Shown here: positions 50,074-61,585 of the stretch, one piece after another | How positions within the stretch are numbered: position 1 is the stretch's first letter | How the letters are laid out: the number at the start of each line of letters is the position of its first letter | Assembly: GCA_914767715.1 (NCBI GenBank) | Contig: OU612067.1 | Coordinates: 17,801,001 to 17,865,000 of the forward strand | Source: Membranipora membranacea | Taxonomy: Eukaryota; Bryozoa; Gymnolaemata; Cheilostomatida; Membraniporidae | Direction of reading: 5' to 3' | Length of the DNA stretch: 64,000 nt | The notes under the pieces: generated by a model | Told to the model about the DNA's origin: nothing | What the model saw: the letters and a program-made list of their open reading frames with translations, nothing else | Database searches by the model: none | Made by a program: the position numbers and the translations under genes

Positions 50074-50217
50074 CGGTCGGTGAGAATCATGACGAATGTA
50101 ATCAGGAGACACCCTCCCAGCCTCAACAGAGGACAAAATTGTGTTGTGATTGTCTTCTCTTTTTAAATGTAAAGACAATAACAAATCTATGTCCACATCA
50201 TGCCACATCTTACCTCT

Positions 50218-50345
50218 CTTTAGCGCACTAGCTATTCACCGCAGGGGATCGGTGCCACAGGAGTTGTGGGTTCCAGTTCCACTTGGGGAGCTTTCAAGGT
50301 TGATTGTTCCAGCCCCCAGCACCCTCGGGTGTATCCCTCTCCTAA
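50218..50345 (+). repeat. tRNA-derived SINE (family 2), copy 2
   Basis: This plus-strand copy shares GGTGCCACAGGAGTTGTGGG, a decayed B box (GGTTCCAGTTCC in place of GGTTCGAGTCC) and the tail CCCTCGGGTGTATCCCTCTCC with the element at 11110-11270. The A box is degenerate. The decay of both promoter boxes suggests that it is an inactive copy. Confidence 0.7.
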
Positions 50346-52024
50346 TGGGATCATTACCATAGTACAATGGTATGTCCATGCTGCATGGTCAGGATAAAAT
50401 GTTTATGGTTCAGATATCTATCTCTTGTAAGTATTGCATTGCACCAAAATTTCCTTACTCACTTCCTGGCTATATTTCAGTAGTCGCTTGTATAGAGGTT
50501 TAAAAAGACTGCTTTTAGAAGTTAGTCAAAGCACAACTATGGTTTGCTAGATTATTAGCCCTTGAAAGGGAATCTTCGAGCTTTACCAGAGTCATCTTCT
50601 TGGTGTTGGGCAAGGCTGTTGTTGCTCGAAATTGAGTCTTAGATGTCACTAATAAAAGCTATGGCAGACTTAATCTAATAACACAACAACATTTATCAAT
50701 ATATCCATGAAGACACAATGAATATATCAAGGAGCTTAACCATATTTATCTCCTTAATATTATTATCATTTTTCTAAACTTCGTCGAAAATAGAGTCCTC
50801 TTCTTTATATGTCAATAAACAACCCTAGCGCTAGTGCTTTAATCATAGTGACACAGCGTTTTCATCGTTAGAATCTTTTCTTAAGGACGTGTCTCAGTAT
50901 GTTTGATACAATGTCTCAGTATCATCAATACTTGACATCAATATTGGGGTTCCAAAAGTTTCAATGCTGGCACTAGTCTATGCACTTTCCAGGATATGCT
51001 TGGATTTTTCCTCTCATTACTTCTACATTAATCTTACTTCATATAGCCTAGGGTCCAATAATACACATTGTATGACCTTTTGTCAATGTCATGAATGACC
51101 GCCCTTATTCAAAATGAAAGAAATTCTGGCTGACATTTTCTTCACTACTTGGCAGTGAATATCTCTGCTCATGGGTATTTCCCAAACATGAGGCTACTTT
51201 TCCCAGAGTCTGACTGGAATACTCTTATACCTGGAGCAACATAGTAGGTGGCATGAATAGAAATCAATAGATATTGCAGTTTTAGTGCTTCCCTTGATTA
51301 ACTTATAAACTCAAGAGCAGACAACTCTAGCAAGATCCTGCATTGTTCTCATACTTTCTCTCGCCCGGGGGGGGGGGGGGGGGCGTCGGACGAGGGGCAA
51401 AAGTCTGGGGGGCCGGGGCTCAGACTATGCTGGCACTAGCTTCATTTCTTATCTATATCAATGACACACTTCTTTCCTCAAACTCATATGCCTATTGCAC
51501 TGTTTTTGTGGCAAGTCATTCTGATCCTTCTACTTTCCCTCAAACATGTAATCAGTATTCATTTATGAATTCTTTTAAAAAATGGCTATTGCAACATTCA
51601 TTCAATTGGCATAGTTGTAAGTTATGCTGATGATTTCGTTTTTGAGTTCTTTTCTTGCCATTTATTTCTGTGTCACATGAAAAAACATTAGAAATTATGA
51701 AATTGATGGTTGCAATAAAAGTTTTATGTACATATATATCTACATAAACAAACACATAACTACAACAAACTATCAATCAAAAATGTATGCTATCAAATTG
51801 TAAATTTGAAATTATCTCTCTTGTATCTCTTGATAGGATCAGAACCATCAAAATCATTTTTGTTCGGCAGAGGTTTATTCAAAGGTTTACCACATTACAT
51901 GGCAAAGTCCCACCACCCCTTCTTCTATCATATGTTATGGTTAATTATGACTCATAACTAACCAAGACATGTATAAGATTAACACACAATATGCTTTGTT
52001 GATCCTGATATTCTTTTGCATCAT
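50346..52024. other. Interval downstream of the ankyrin-caspase gene, no gene seen
   Basis: It holds a 17-base G run (51367-51383) and a minus-strand AATAAA candidate at 51874-51879. That signal is about 146 bases past the stop codon of the ankyrin-caspase gene and is a good poly(A) signal candidate. The short open frames here have no protein-like features. Confidence 0.5.
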
Positions 52025-55000
52025 TCATTTGAAAATTTGGTTCAAATCTAGTTTTTTCGTCAGAGTGGAATGAAATATTGATATTTGGTGAAGCCCTTCA
52101 AGCTTGATCAGGTGATGGATGCGTAGGAACACATCATAAATATCACTGCTGTCACCTTTGCGTTTCCTCAACTCATCTGCCAACATAGGTATCATGTAGT
52201 TACGTTTTGCTACACCTTCCTGAACGGACGCCATCATGATAATTGTGTCACTTGTCGGAACATTGAACACTTGCTGGGCCTCCGGTATCAAAGGGTTTAC
52301 CGTCTTCTGGCATGCTTGAACAATCAATGCCTGCAAATATCATACTGGTATTTTACTTCAGATAATATCACTATTGGCATGTATTTCCTTCATTGTTTCA
52401 AAAAATATTTGGTAATCAAATTCTGTGGCCAAATCTGGTCTCTATATCACTCAAAACTCTTATACTATGAATGGTTAAGAACTCTCATTTCCCAATAAAT
52501 TTCATCTGGGTGCCAACGGGTTCCAAATTCACCTGTTCCATCCTAAATGTTTTACCACTTGTTCCGACAGTTTAATCAACATTAGATGACTGTGATGATA
52601 CTAAGCCCAACTGGCTCCGTGAGTTTTCCATATTGCATGTTTTAGACTTCACAGACCGGGAGCCTGGGGGGGGGGGGGGCTGTTTGCAAGAGCATTGGGG
52701 GCTCAGACTACTCCCTAAGATGAAAAGTAGAAAGTTTGATCTAATCTCCCTAGTAAATTCAGTAGCATCGGGCTACTAAGTGCAATTTGCAATTTTTATA
52801 GACAAGAAGTCATGAAAACGCTGTGAGTTGGAGTGGGTGAAAAACTGTTTTTTTTGGATACTGTATAGTAAACATACCTTTGGGATATCATCTGTAGCTT
52901 TAGTGCACATCTGTGTTAGAATATCTTTGATCATTATTGACTTTCCATCTTCCGTCTGAACTTGGGCTTTAGCACCGTGGCTCATTATAATCACAATCAA
53001 CCCACATGGTTTAGGTTTGGCTTTAGTTGCGTTAGAGATGCTTTCTATTACTAGTTGTTTGTTCTTCATCATTACTACCTCTGGCTCAATACCAATCACT
53101 TTGAATGCACCAATTATAGAATCTTTCTCTTCTTCAGCATGTCTTTTTCTCTTATGTGTGGAGTAGAATATCAGCACTTCAGGAGGAGTGGGCATGAAGT
53201 AGAATCCTTCTTGAGTTTGCACCCAGCTCAGTAACTGCCGTATCTCATAAGTGTCCCCTGTCTGTTGTGCAGTTTTGCCCGAAAAGTTTAGCTTGGACAG
53301 CATCTCTTGTTTTTTCTCATCCTCCATTACACTCAGTATCTCAGTCAGTGTACTCTTGTTTCCTTTTATTGCTAGGCTGTGGAAGATTGTATTGCCATTA
53401 AGAAATTTCTTGCGACAAATTGAGCCTATCCCTGTAAACAGATTAGAGATCATTCATTCTTAGTATGTCAACTTGTTTGTGACAGCAAATGGTTGTATTA
53501 TACTAGTCCAATGTCGCAGAACTCTGGCAATTCAAACATGTATACTAAAATATCTGCATGCAACAATTACATTCAAATATGGAGGTTATGGTATTATCAC
53601 TATTATTACTTTGACTGCATGCACTGCATTGGACGGATGTTTTACATATCTGTAGCTAGGCTACTGAGTTAGCACCTGTGGATAAGCAGCAAAAAATACA
53701 TGTCAGCAAGTACAATACCAGCACTTACTCTTCTTCAGGTCTTCTGTCTCAATACCAACAGTAGCGATTATGTCTTCTTCATCTAGTTCTCTTATCAGGT
53801 CTTTCAGATTAGGGTGTATTTGGTTTGGTTGTTTATTACCATTCAGCACATCCAACACACATAGCCTTGAAGGGGCATCAAAGCGTTTCAATATTTCCTT
53901 GACATCCTGATCTTTCACACTTGGGTTTTTAAGCTTCAGGAATGAGTCATTTAACTCTTTGGCCGTCTCACATAGAATGCCTAGCGCTTTTTCATCTCCT
54001 AGACTTTGTACCAAGTTGGTCAAAACAGCTCTGTTGCCGATGGCAGATGCGATATGCAAGGCAGTTGCACCTTGATTATCTTTGAGCGATAACACAGCCG
54101 ATAAAGTATCATTTGGGAATTTGTCCAACATGGATCTCACAGCATCTTCTGTTGTTCGCTTCAATGCTATGATATGGAATACTGTTTCTTTCTTTTGGTT
54201 TTGACATTTGAACACTTCTTGCATATTTTCTGGTTCAATCCTCGGTAAAACTTCCAACACCTGGTCTAAACCATTCTTAGCTAGTATATGCATTGGAGTC
54301 TCGTCATTTTCATCTTTGACCTGCATAACTTCTGACACATCTTCAGCTGGCATTGTGTCAAGTACTTTAGTCATGAGCTCAGGAATGTCTCTACAGATCG
54401 AATGTAGTGTGGTTGACTCCTGTTGTTGTTGAGCGCACAAGATTCCACGCACTTTCTCCGGCCTAAGCGATTTCATCAAAGATACCAACGGCACATCTTT
54501 GCTGCAACCATTTCCCATACTAACTTCTATCATCAGGTCGATGGCTGTTCTGTTTTCAACGTCTCTAATGGAGAGGCAAGATGCGATGTCCAAATCCTGT
54601 GGTCTGTTTCTAACAAAGTTAACAAACGCTACATTACTGCTTTCTTGTAGTTTACGATGAAACAACGTTTCCCCGCACTTGTTTTGTATACTTATGATAT
54701 TATACAACATAGCTGTCTTCTCTACCATTGTTTCAACCTCATTCAGACTAGCCAGAGATTCTGCCCTCATATGTAAAAACGTGTTTCCATCGTTGTTTGT
54801 CGTACTGAGTAGCTTATACTGCTCCTTCTCTGATATGTCTGTGATAATATCATGAAGTGAATTCAAGTCAGTTAGACCATGTAGAGGAGTGTTGCCATTT
54901 ATATCAGTGGTGAGCAACAAAGTGAGTATCGGTTCAGCATTCATCTCCTTCATCATTTCTCTGCCTTTCTCACACGCAATAAGTGAATGAGCTAAGCTTG

Positions 55001-57525
55001 TCAGATCCTTATCCAGTGGACACTGTAGAAAGTCAAGCTTTGGTGTGATACCGGTCATAATAAGGGGTCGTAAAATGAGAAAAGTAGCGGAGTGTTGGTC
55101 GGAAAATTGTGTCAACAAACACATCAACGAAGATACACCTGTGAAGTTTTTTTTCAGTAGTAATTTAGTAGTTATCTCTGGCATAATTTTGATCATGGAT
55201 TTAAGACATCTCCCGACAATGTCATGATCGCCTCGTTTGATGATCCTGTTGATTATACTATCGCCGTTAGAATCATTTACTAAGAACAGTTCACTGTTTT
55301 TGATAATATGAATGTGTATCTCCCTCAAAATTGGTTCACACTGTTCTTTATGACAGTCTGTGAGTATCTGTAGCATGGCTGGAGTGTCAATGTTTCTATG
55401 CAAGTCATCGTCTTTATAGTGTGTCATCAGCAGGTCGTGTATCTCTTTTTTATCATTGATTGAGCTGAGTACTGTTTTTAGCATAACCGCATCCTTCACT
55501 AGCATCAGTACTACTTCCCCAGCCCAAAGCTCTTTGAATAAGTCAGCAGCTTCTCTTCCAGATTTACTACTTAGGAGTGTGCTCACGTGGGATGTTTCCT
55601 GCTCACTTTGTCTCTTGCAGTAAGCAGTAGTGTGTTTAATTAATCCTTCAAATGATACCGAGCGATTATTTACTGCAGCATCTACCAGTGTCTTCCAGAA
55701 TGACCATCTGCTCATGGCGACCTGTAAGACTGACATCTGTAGATCTCCGAAAAGTTTCATTATCTGACCACGAGATGCCTGTGCCTGCTCTTTATCCATT
55801 GACTGTGACATGACACATAACTTCTGCAATCTCCCTTCGAGATATTCACACTTACGCAGCTTATCTAGCGCGACCTGCTGTTTAAGATGTAGTACTACTA
55901 ACAAGTCAATAAAGTCCACTTCGTAGAGCTCCATTGTTTTTTGTAGCAGCACATAATCTTTATCAACAATTTTATTGTATTGTTTGAGGAGAAGCCCTAA
56001 CTCGTTAAATGTACCATTACGAGCACACTGTTTGATGACAACCTCAGGTTTACTCAGTACCATGTCAAAAATGGTTGTGCCAAGCGGCTTTTGTTGAAAC
56101 ACCAGATTATCCCAATGATCTGGAGTGACTTTTTTCTTGATCTCAAGTAATATTTCCGCCAGCCTGGTATTCTCAAATCGGTAAACAAATTTGCCCAGAG
56201 CTGACATTCCTCTGAGGTCAGTTGATAACAAACGAAATAACTGTTCACTGGCACAGACCCTGATGATGGCTGCTAGGACATCAGCGCTTTCTGTGAGCTT
56301 ACTCATTACATATACATTTACTGTCGCTCCTCCATTGTTATGCAAAAGGTCTATGACTTTTTTACCCTCACGTGTGTCCAAATACTGTTTGGCGAGTGTA
56401 TCACTGTCTGGAGAAGAAACAAGCTTGTCAATCAATTCGAGCAGTTCTTTGGCGGAACTATCCTGTTGAAAGGTGAAAGGTAAAACGATTTGTTATAGAA
56501 TTAAGAGGAAAATGTTTTGTTTCTCATCCAATGCAAGGTAGTAAGTTTTTATACAATAACCATAAACATAAATATGTTTATGACAATAACCAACTCATTA
56601 AGAGAAGTTGTATGTACGTTGAAAGCAGCCAACCTCTTCACCGACCGATAAATTAATGATCTGAAACAGCAGATGTTTATGATTGCGTAATAACCGGTAA
56701 CTGTATACTCCACATTTTCTAAAGAAAATTATGTAGCCCTAGCCCCGTATTTCTCTCTCTCCAGTTCTAAACTACCCCCATCCCCTTCCTCTGCCTTTTA
56801 TTTATTAGGCTATTGGTATTTTGTCCTCTTTATTTATCTGTTCTGAAAGTTATAATTAGATAACTTTTTGGCCTCACCCACATTTATAGAAGAGCAGCTT
56901 GATAAAAAAACTTATGTGTAGGGTTTAGCCTGTCTTGTTCGGTGGGGAGAGGTGAGGGGATGTTCCCCAAACCCCCACCGAACAAAGGCAGGCTTGTGTA
57001 GGGTACTTTGTAGGATATGGACATGGACATATGAAATTGTTCAACAGCAGGAATAATACCTTAGTAAAACGCATGTCAACGTTTTATGACGCCTTCGTGC
57101 CCAAGTCAATATTCAGAATCAAATAATTGAAATTGCAGCTCAAAAGCAACCAAAATAGCATGCATCACAGTATTGCAGTCAGGCAATAATATATTAAACT
57201 TAGTTATGCAAGACTACAATGAAAGTAAAAACTGAAAGCACACCTGATTAAAATAATCAATGGACTCCTCTAGTGAGCTTTATTGATTAACCTCAGTCGT
57301 TCCTCTTTATCACATGTATTTATAACAATCTATCCCTGATGTCATTTTACTGAACACTATTAGAGCTGACTGCGGGTAAACCAAGAAAAAATAACTAGTA
57401 ATTAGCTACTTGTAACTGGAAAAAAATATTCTTACCTGCTGGGTTATGTCTGACACTTGATTCTCACTGCTGCTGTCTCCTCTCCAAGACTGGCTGCACT
57501 GATCTGCACTCTGCACTCCCTCCAT
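52025..57525 (-). CDS. Ankyrin-repeat protein with a C-terminal caspase-like domain
   Basis: Four coding exons (57525-57436, 56462-53729, 53431-52878, 52330-52025) join in phase 0, 1 and 0 to give 1227 aa. The 911-codon second exon is unusually long for this window. Residues about 540-850 contain degenerate ankyrin repeats (GNTPLHGL, GNTFLHM, GETLFHR, ETPMHILA, ETVFHII, GATALHIAS). Upstream of them is a long helical, Leu/Lys-rich region (about 40-520) with no recognised domain. Residues about 1017-1215 resemble the peptidase C14 fold: the strand PPEVLIFYS, SHG with His1093, QAC with Cys1133, and then MMASVQEGVAKRN in the place of the small-subunit SVxxxxSxRN region. The usual QACRG pentapeptide is QACQK, so specificity or activity may differ. 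The start is the ATG in AACAATGG. The frame is open for 15 codons upstream, so a more 5' exon is possible. Confidence 0.8.
52666..52679. repeat. Poly(G) tract with a recurring flank
   Basis: A 14-base G run in an intron of the ankyrin-caspase gene is followed within 50 bases by GGGGGCTCAGACTAC. The G run at 51367-51383 is followed by GGGGCTCAGACTAT. The shared flank suggests one repeat family, not independent slippage. Other long G runs are at 3638-3652 and 13537-13553. Confidence 0.6.
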
Positions 57526-58775
57526 TGTTACCTTTACTGGTACTATTAGGTTGAACTCCTCCTTAAAATCAAGTTAAAGTTAAATGAGGTGACGGGCAAG
57601 GGAAAAGATTCAACCATGGTCTACATATATGATAAGGGCAGTAGTGCACATTAATTAAGCCTTGCATTGAAAAATACCGACAACAGCAGCAATGTTTATT
57701 GAGTTATAATTATGATAAAATAGCTGCTTTGGTCAGTTCCGCAGTTTCTGGAACAATGAATTTAATATTTACACAACACAGTTGGGCACACGTTCCATTG
57801 AATTCCTGTCAACCTCAGCTATGGGTCTCCCCACACAAAACTACTGTCAAAATAATCATATTCAAATGATCAGCCTCCATGCTCTCCTATACGCTATGCC
57901 AGGCAATAAGCAATAAAAAAAATCCTAAGTTGTTGCTGTCACTTTACTTGTGATCACATGATGTCTCATTCATATAACCAGCTGTTTTTCGATGGTTAGA
58001 GACCTCCTCCCCCTCGTTAGTTTGTGGATGAGTGTTTACTTGATGTTGATCTTAGCTGCCCGGTGAAAGGCCTATGACAAGAATGGGATCTTCAAACCAA
58101 AATTTTACTTTCTGGACGCCTAAAGCTTACTCCCATGCTGAACATTGATTGAATGCCTTAAAACCATAAATCGTCATCGAAAAGAAATTGCATTTTCTCC
58201 TTTCATTTCAGATGGCGGCTGTTTTCTCTGTCTCATTCAACTTTCAATTTGGGATGATGTTTTAACTTAAAACCAACTTAACACACACATGTACACTGCA
58301 TATCTTAATTCTGAATCCCTGGCATGTTTGTCACCAACTTTTTGTCTTGTTGGGCTCTGATAGCTGTATAAACTTTAGTCCTTTGGTTTACCTGTTTCCT
58401 TGATGACTCGGTCAAAGCTTCTCCACGTCTTCACCAAGGAGTTTGAAACTCCCTGTCTTTACTACATTAAATGTTGATTCAACTTATGATGAATCACCAA
58501 CACGAGCACGGTACAAATGTCACACAAGCGGAGCTGCTAGACAACACATATTATTAACCAATTGTTTCTAAGGGGTGGGTTGTCTCCCTCCCTAACACTT
58601 CCAGGAATACAGGCTTGATATCGAGTTTCAACATTCTACGCCAATCAATGTAGGCATTCAAAGCTTGCTCAATCGTTCTAGCCAGTTTAGTTCAGCATGT
58701 TAGTTTTCTATAGTTTCTTTGTTTCCTCATGGCTTTCATAAAAAAATTAACAATATGGCATACAGAGTCGGAGAC
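56813..58775. repeat. 1963-bp tandem duplication, copy 1 (first exon and 5' region)
   Basis: This block is repeated directly and immediately at 58776-60738. The offset of 1963 bases is constant from end to end, so there is no net insertion or deletion. It contains the first coding exon of the ankyrin-caspase gene (57436-57525), part of its first intron, and about 1.2 kb upstream. A GC-rich hairpin at 56927-56994 (arms TTGTTCGGTGGGG and CCCCCACCGAACAA) is inside the unit. Confidence 0.93.
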
Positions 58776-60738
58776 TTGGTATTTTGTCCTCTTTATTTAT
58801 CTGTTCTGAAAGTTATAATTAGATAACTTTTTGGCCTCACCCACATTTATAGAAGAGCAGCTTGATAAAAAAACTTATGTGTAGGGTTTAGCCTGTCTTG
58901 TTCGGTGGGGAGAGGTGAGGGGATGTTCCCCAAACCCCCACCGAACAAAGGCAGGCTTGTGTAGGGTACTTTGTAGGATATGGACATGGACATATGAAAT
59001 TGTTCAACAGCAGGAATAATACCTTAGTAAAACGCATGTCAACGTTTTATGACGCCTTCGTGCCCAAGTCAATATTCAGAATCAAATAATTGAAATTGCA
59101 GCTCAAAAGCAACCAAAATAGCATGCATCACAGTATTGCAGTCAGGCAATAATATATTAAACTTAGTTATGCAAGACTACAATGAAAGTAAAAACTGAAA
59201 GCACACCTGATTAAAATAATCAATGGACTCCTCTAGTGAGCTTTATTGATTAACCTCAGTCGTTCCTCTTTATCACATGTATTTATAACAATCTATCCCT
59301 GATGTCATTTTACTGAACACTATTAGAGCTGACTGCGGGTAAACCAAGAAAAAATAACTAGTAATTAGCTACTTGTAACTGGAAAAAAATATTCTTACCT
59401 GCTGGGTTATGTCTGACGCTTGATTCTCACTGCTGCTGTCTCCTCTCCAAGACTGGCTGCACTGATCTGCACTCTGCACTCCCTCCATTGTTACCTTTAC
59501 TGGTACTATTAGGTTGAACTCCTCCTTAAAATCAAGTTAAAGTTAAATGAGGTGACGGGCAAGGGAAAAGATTCAACCATGGTCTACATATATGATAAGG
59601 GCAGTAGTGCACATTAATTAAGCCTTGCATTGAAAAATACCGACAACAGCAGCAATGTTTATTGAGTTATAATTATGATAAAATAGCTGCTTTGGTCAGT
59701 TCCGCAGTTTCTGGAACAATGAATTTAATATTTACACAACACAGTTGGGCACACGTTCCATTGAATTCCTGTCAACCTCAGCTATGGGTCTCCCCACACA
59801 AAACTACTGTCAAAATAATCATATTCAAATGATCAGCCTCCATGCTCTCCTATACGCTATGCCAGGCAATAAGCAATAAAAAAAATCCTAAGTTGTTGCT
59901 GTCACTTTACTTGTGATCACATGATGTCTCATTCATATAACCAGCTGTTTTTCGATGGTTAGAGACCTCCTCCCCCTCGTTAGTTTGTGGATGAGTGTTT
60001 ACTTGATGTTGATCTTAGCTGCCCGGTGAAAGGCCTATGACAAGAATGGGATCTTCAAACCAAAATTTTACTTTCTGGACGCCTAAAGCTTACTCCCATG
60101 CTGAACATTGATTGAATGCCTTAAAACCATAAATCGTCATCGAAAAGAAATTGCATTTTCTCCTTTCATTTCAGATGGCGGCTGTTTTCTCTGTCTCATT
60201 CAACTTTCAATTTGGGATGATGTTTTAACTTAAAACCAACTTAACACACACATGTACACTGCATATCTTAATTCTGAATCCCTGGCATGTTTGTCACCAA
60301 CTTTTTGTCTTGTTGGGCTCTGATAGCTGTATAAACTTTAGTCCTTTGGTTTACCTGTTTCCTTGATGACTCGGTCAAAGCTTCTCCACGTCTTCACCAA
60401 GGAGTTTGAAACTCCCTGTCTTTACTACATTAAATGTTGATTCAACTTATGATGAATCACCAACACGAGCACGGTACAAATGTCACACAAGCGGAGCTGC
60501 TAGACAACACATATTATTAACCAATTGTTTCTAAGGGGTGGGTTGTCTCCCTCCCTAACACTTCCAGGAATACAGGCTTGATATCGAGTTTCAACATTCT
60601 ACGCCAATCAATGTAGGCATTCAAAGCTTGCTCAATCGTTCTAGCCAGTTTAGTTCAGCATGTTAGTTTTCTATAGTTTCTTTGTTTCCTCATGGCTTTC
60701 ATAAAAAAATTAACAATATGGCATACAGAGTCGGAGAC
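58776..60738. repeat. 1963-bp tandem duplication, copy 2
   Basis: This is the second copy of the unit at 56813-58775. Reading both through, I noticed only one substitution, at 59418 (G) versus 57455 (A). Such identity means a very recent duplication or an assembly artefact from unmerged haplotypes. Confidence 0.93.
59399..59488 (-). CDS. Duplicate first coding exon of the ankyrin-caspase gene
   Basis: This exon copies 57436-57525, with the same ATG context, 30 codons and GTAAGA donor. The single substitution changes codon 24 from GTG (Val) to GCG (Ala). It can splice in phase 0 to the same second exon at 56462, so the gene may have two alternative promoters and first exons that give almost identical N-termini. 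Whether it is transcribed cannot be seen from the sequence. Confidence 0.65.
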
Positions 60739-60740
60739 TT

Positions 60741-61135
60741 AATATATATTTGATCTGCGAGCTGAAAAAATATTGCAATCATTTGTGTCAGGTTGACATC
60801 AGCTCCCTAATTCCTTTGTTCCATCTCACTATAACTCCATGCCGCAGCGGTGATTTAAAGCAAAAACACAACAACCACTCAATCAAACCCATCTTGATTA
60901 CTGCAAACACAATTTCTGAACCTAATTCAGCTTTGTGCCTTTCAAGCCCAAGTTCACTGCTGACAAGTTATATTTTGTCACTGGCACGGTTTTTTTTCCG
61001 AAGTTGGTATATGCCATGTCTGAGGCAATGATTTTACTTTTGAATTTATTGAGAAACAAATTCTTGAAGATTTGTAAAATAGTTGCAGATAACAAATCTC
61101 ATAATGATTGCTTGGTAAGTAAATGCTAAAAACTC
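60741..61135. other. Upstream of the duplication, no gene seen
   Basis: Short open frames on both strands are present, but none has splice sites or protein-like composition that I would support. If the duplication is real, the distal promoter of the ankyrin-caspase gene lies within copy 2 or here. Confidence 0.4.
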
Positions 61136-61585
61136 GTACTGTCTAGTGATGGGCAAATCAGCAGTGATGACGATCGAGTCGAGCTTATACCTGAAATTTT
61201 CGAGTCGAGTTCCAGCGAGTTCGAGTTCTGTATAATCATACAAATATGGCGGTTTTCGAGATACAGCGTGTTAATGTATGTCCATGTCTACTGTGAATAT
61301 GCATTCAACTAGCTGGTTCACCAGTTTGGTTGGGCTCTATAAATATGAATTATTACAGTTGGTCAATGTTTTACCCTCTGGGTCTATTAGTTGTGAAATA
61401 TCATTTCCTTAGTTTAACATCATTTTTGGAGTTACTCCCTCAATATTAGTGTAATGATAACTCCTATTATTGCCAACTCGTTTTTGCCCAATGGCCTGAA
61501 CTCGAAATCGAGCCCACACAAACTCGCCCACACAAACTCGCCCCAACGAGTTTTGAACTCGAACTCGCCCATCCCTAGTACTGTC
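61136..61585. mobile_element. Non-autonomous hAT-type transposon (MITE) with 8-bp target duplication
   Basis: The element spans 61144-61577 (434 bp). It is flanked by perfect 8-base direct repeats GTACTGTC at 61136-61143 and 61578-61585. The ends are short inverted repeats, TAGTGATGGGC and the complement of TAGGGATGGGC, which match the hAT superfamily end type. The subterminal regions are filled with short repeats of the CGAGTTCGAGT and AACTCGCCC kind in opposite orientations. No transposase is encoded, so it must have been mobilised in trans. Confidence 0.88.

Noticed and set aside
54208-54650. Plus-strand open frames within the ankyrin-caspase gene
   Set aside because: They are antisense shadows of the 911-codon exon, with no splice or start context.
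61046-61243. Minus-strand 65-codon open frame
   Set aside because: It crosses the left end and target duplication of the hAT element, so it is not an ancestral gene.
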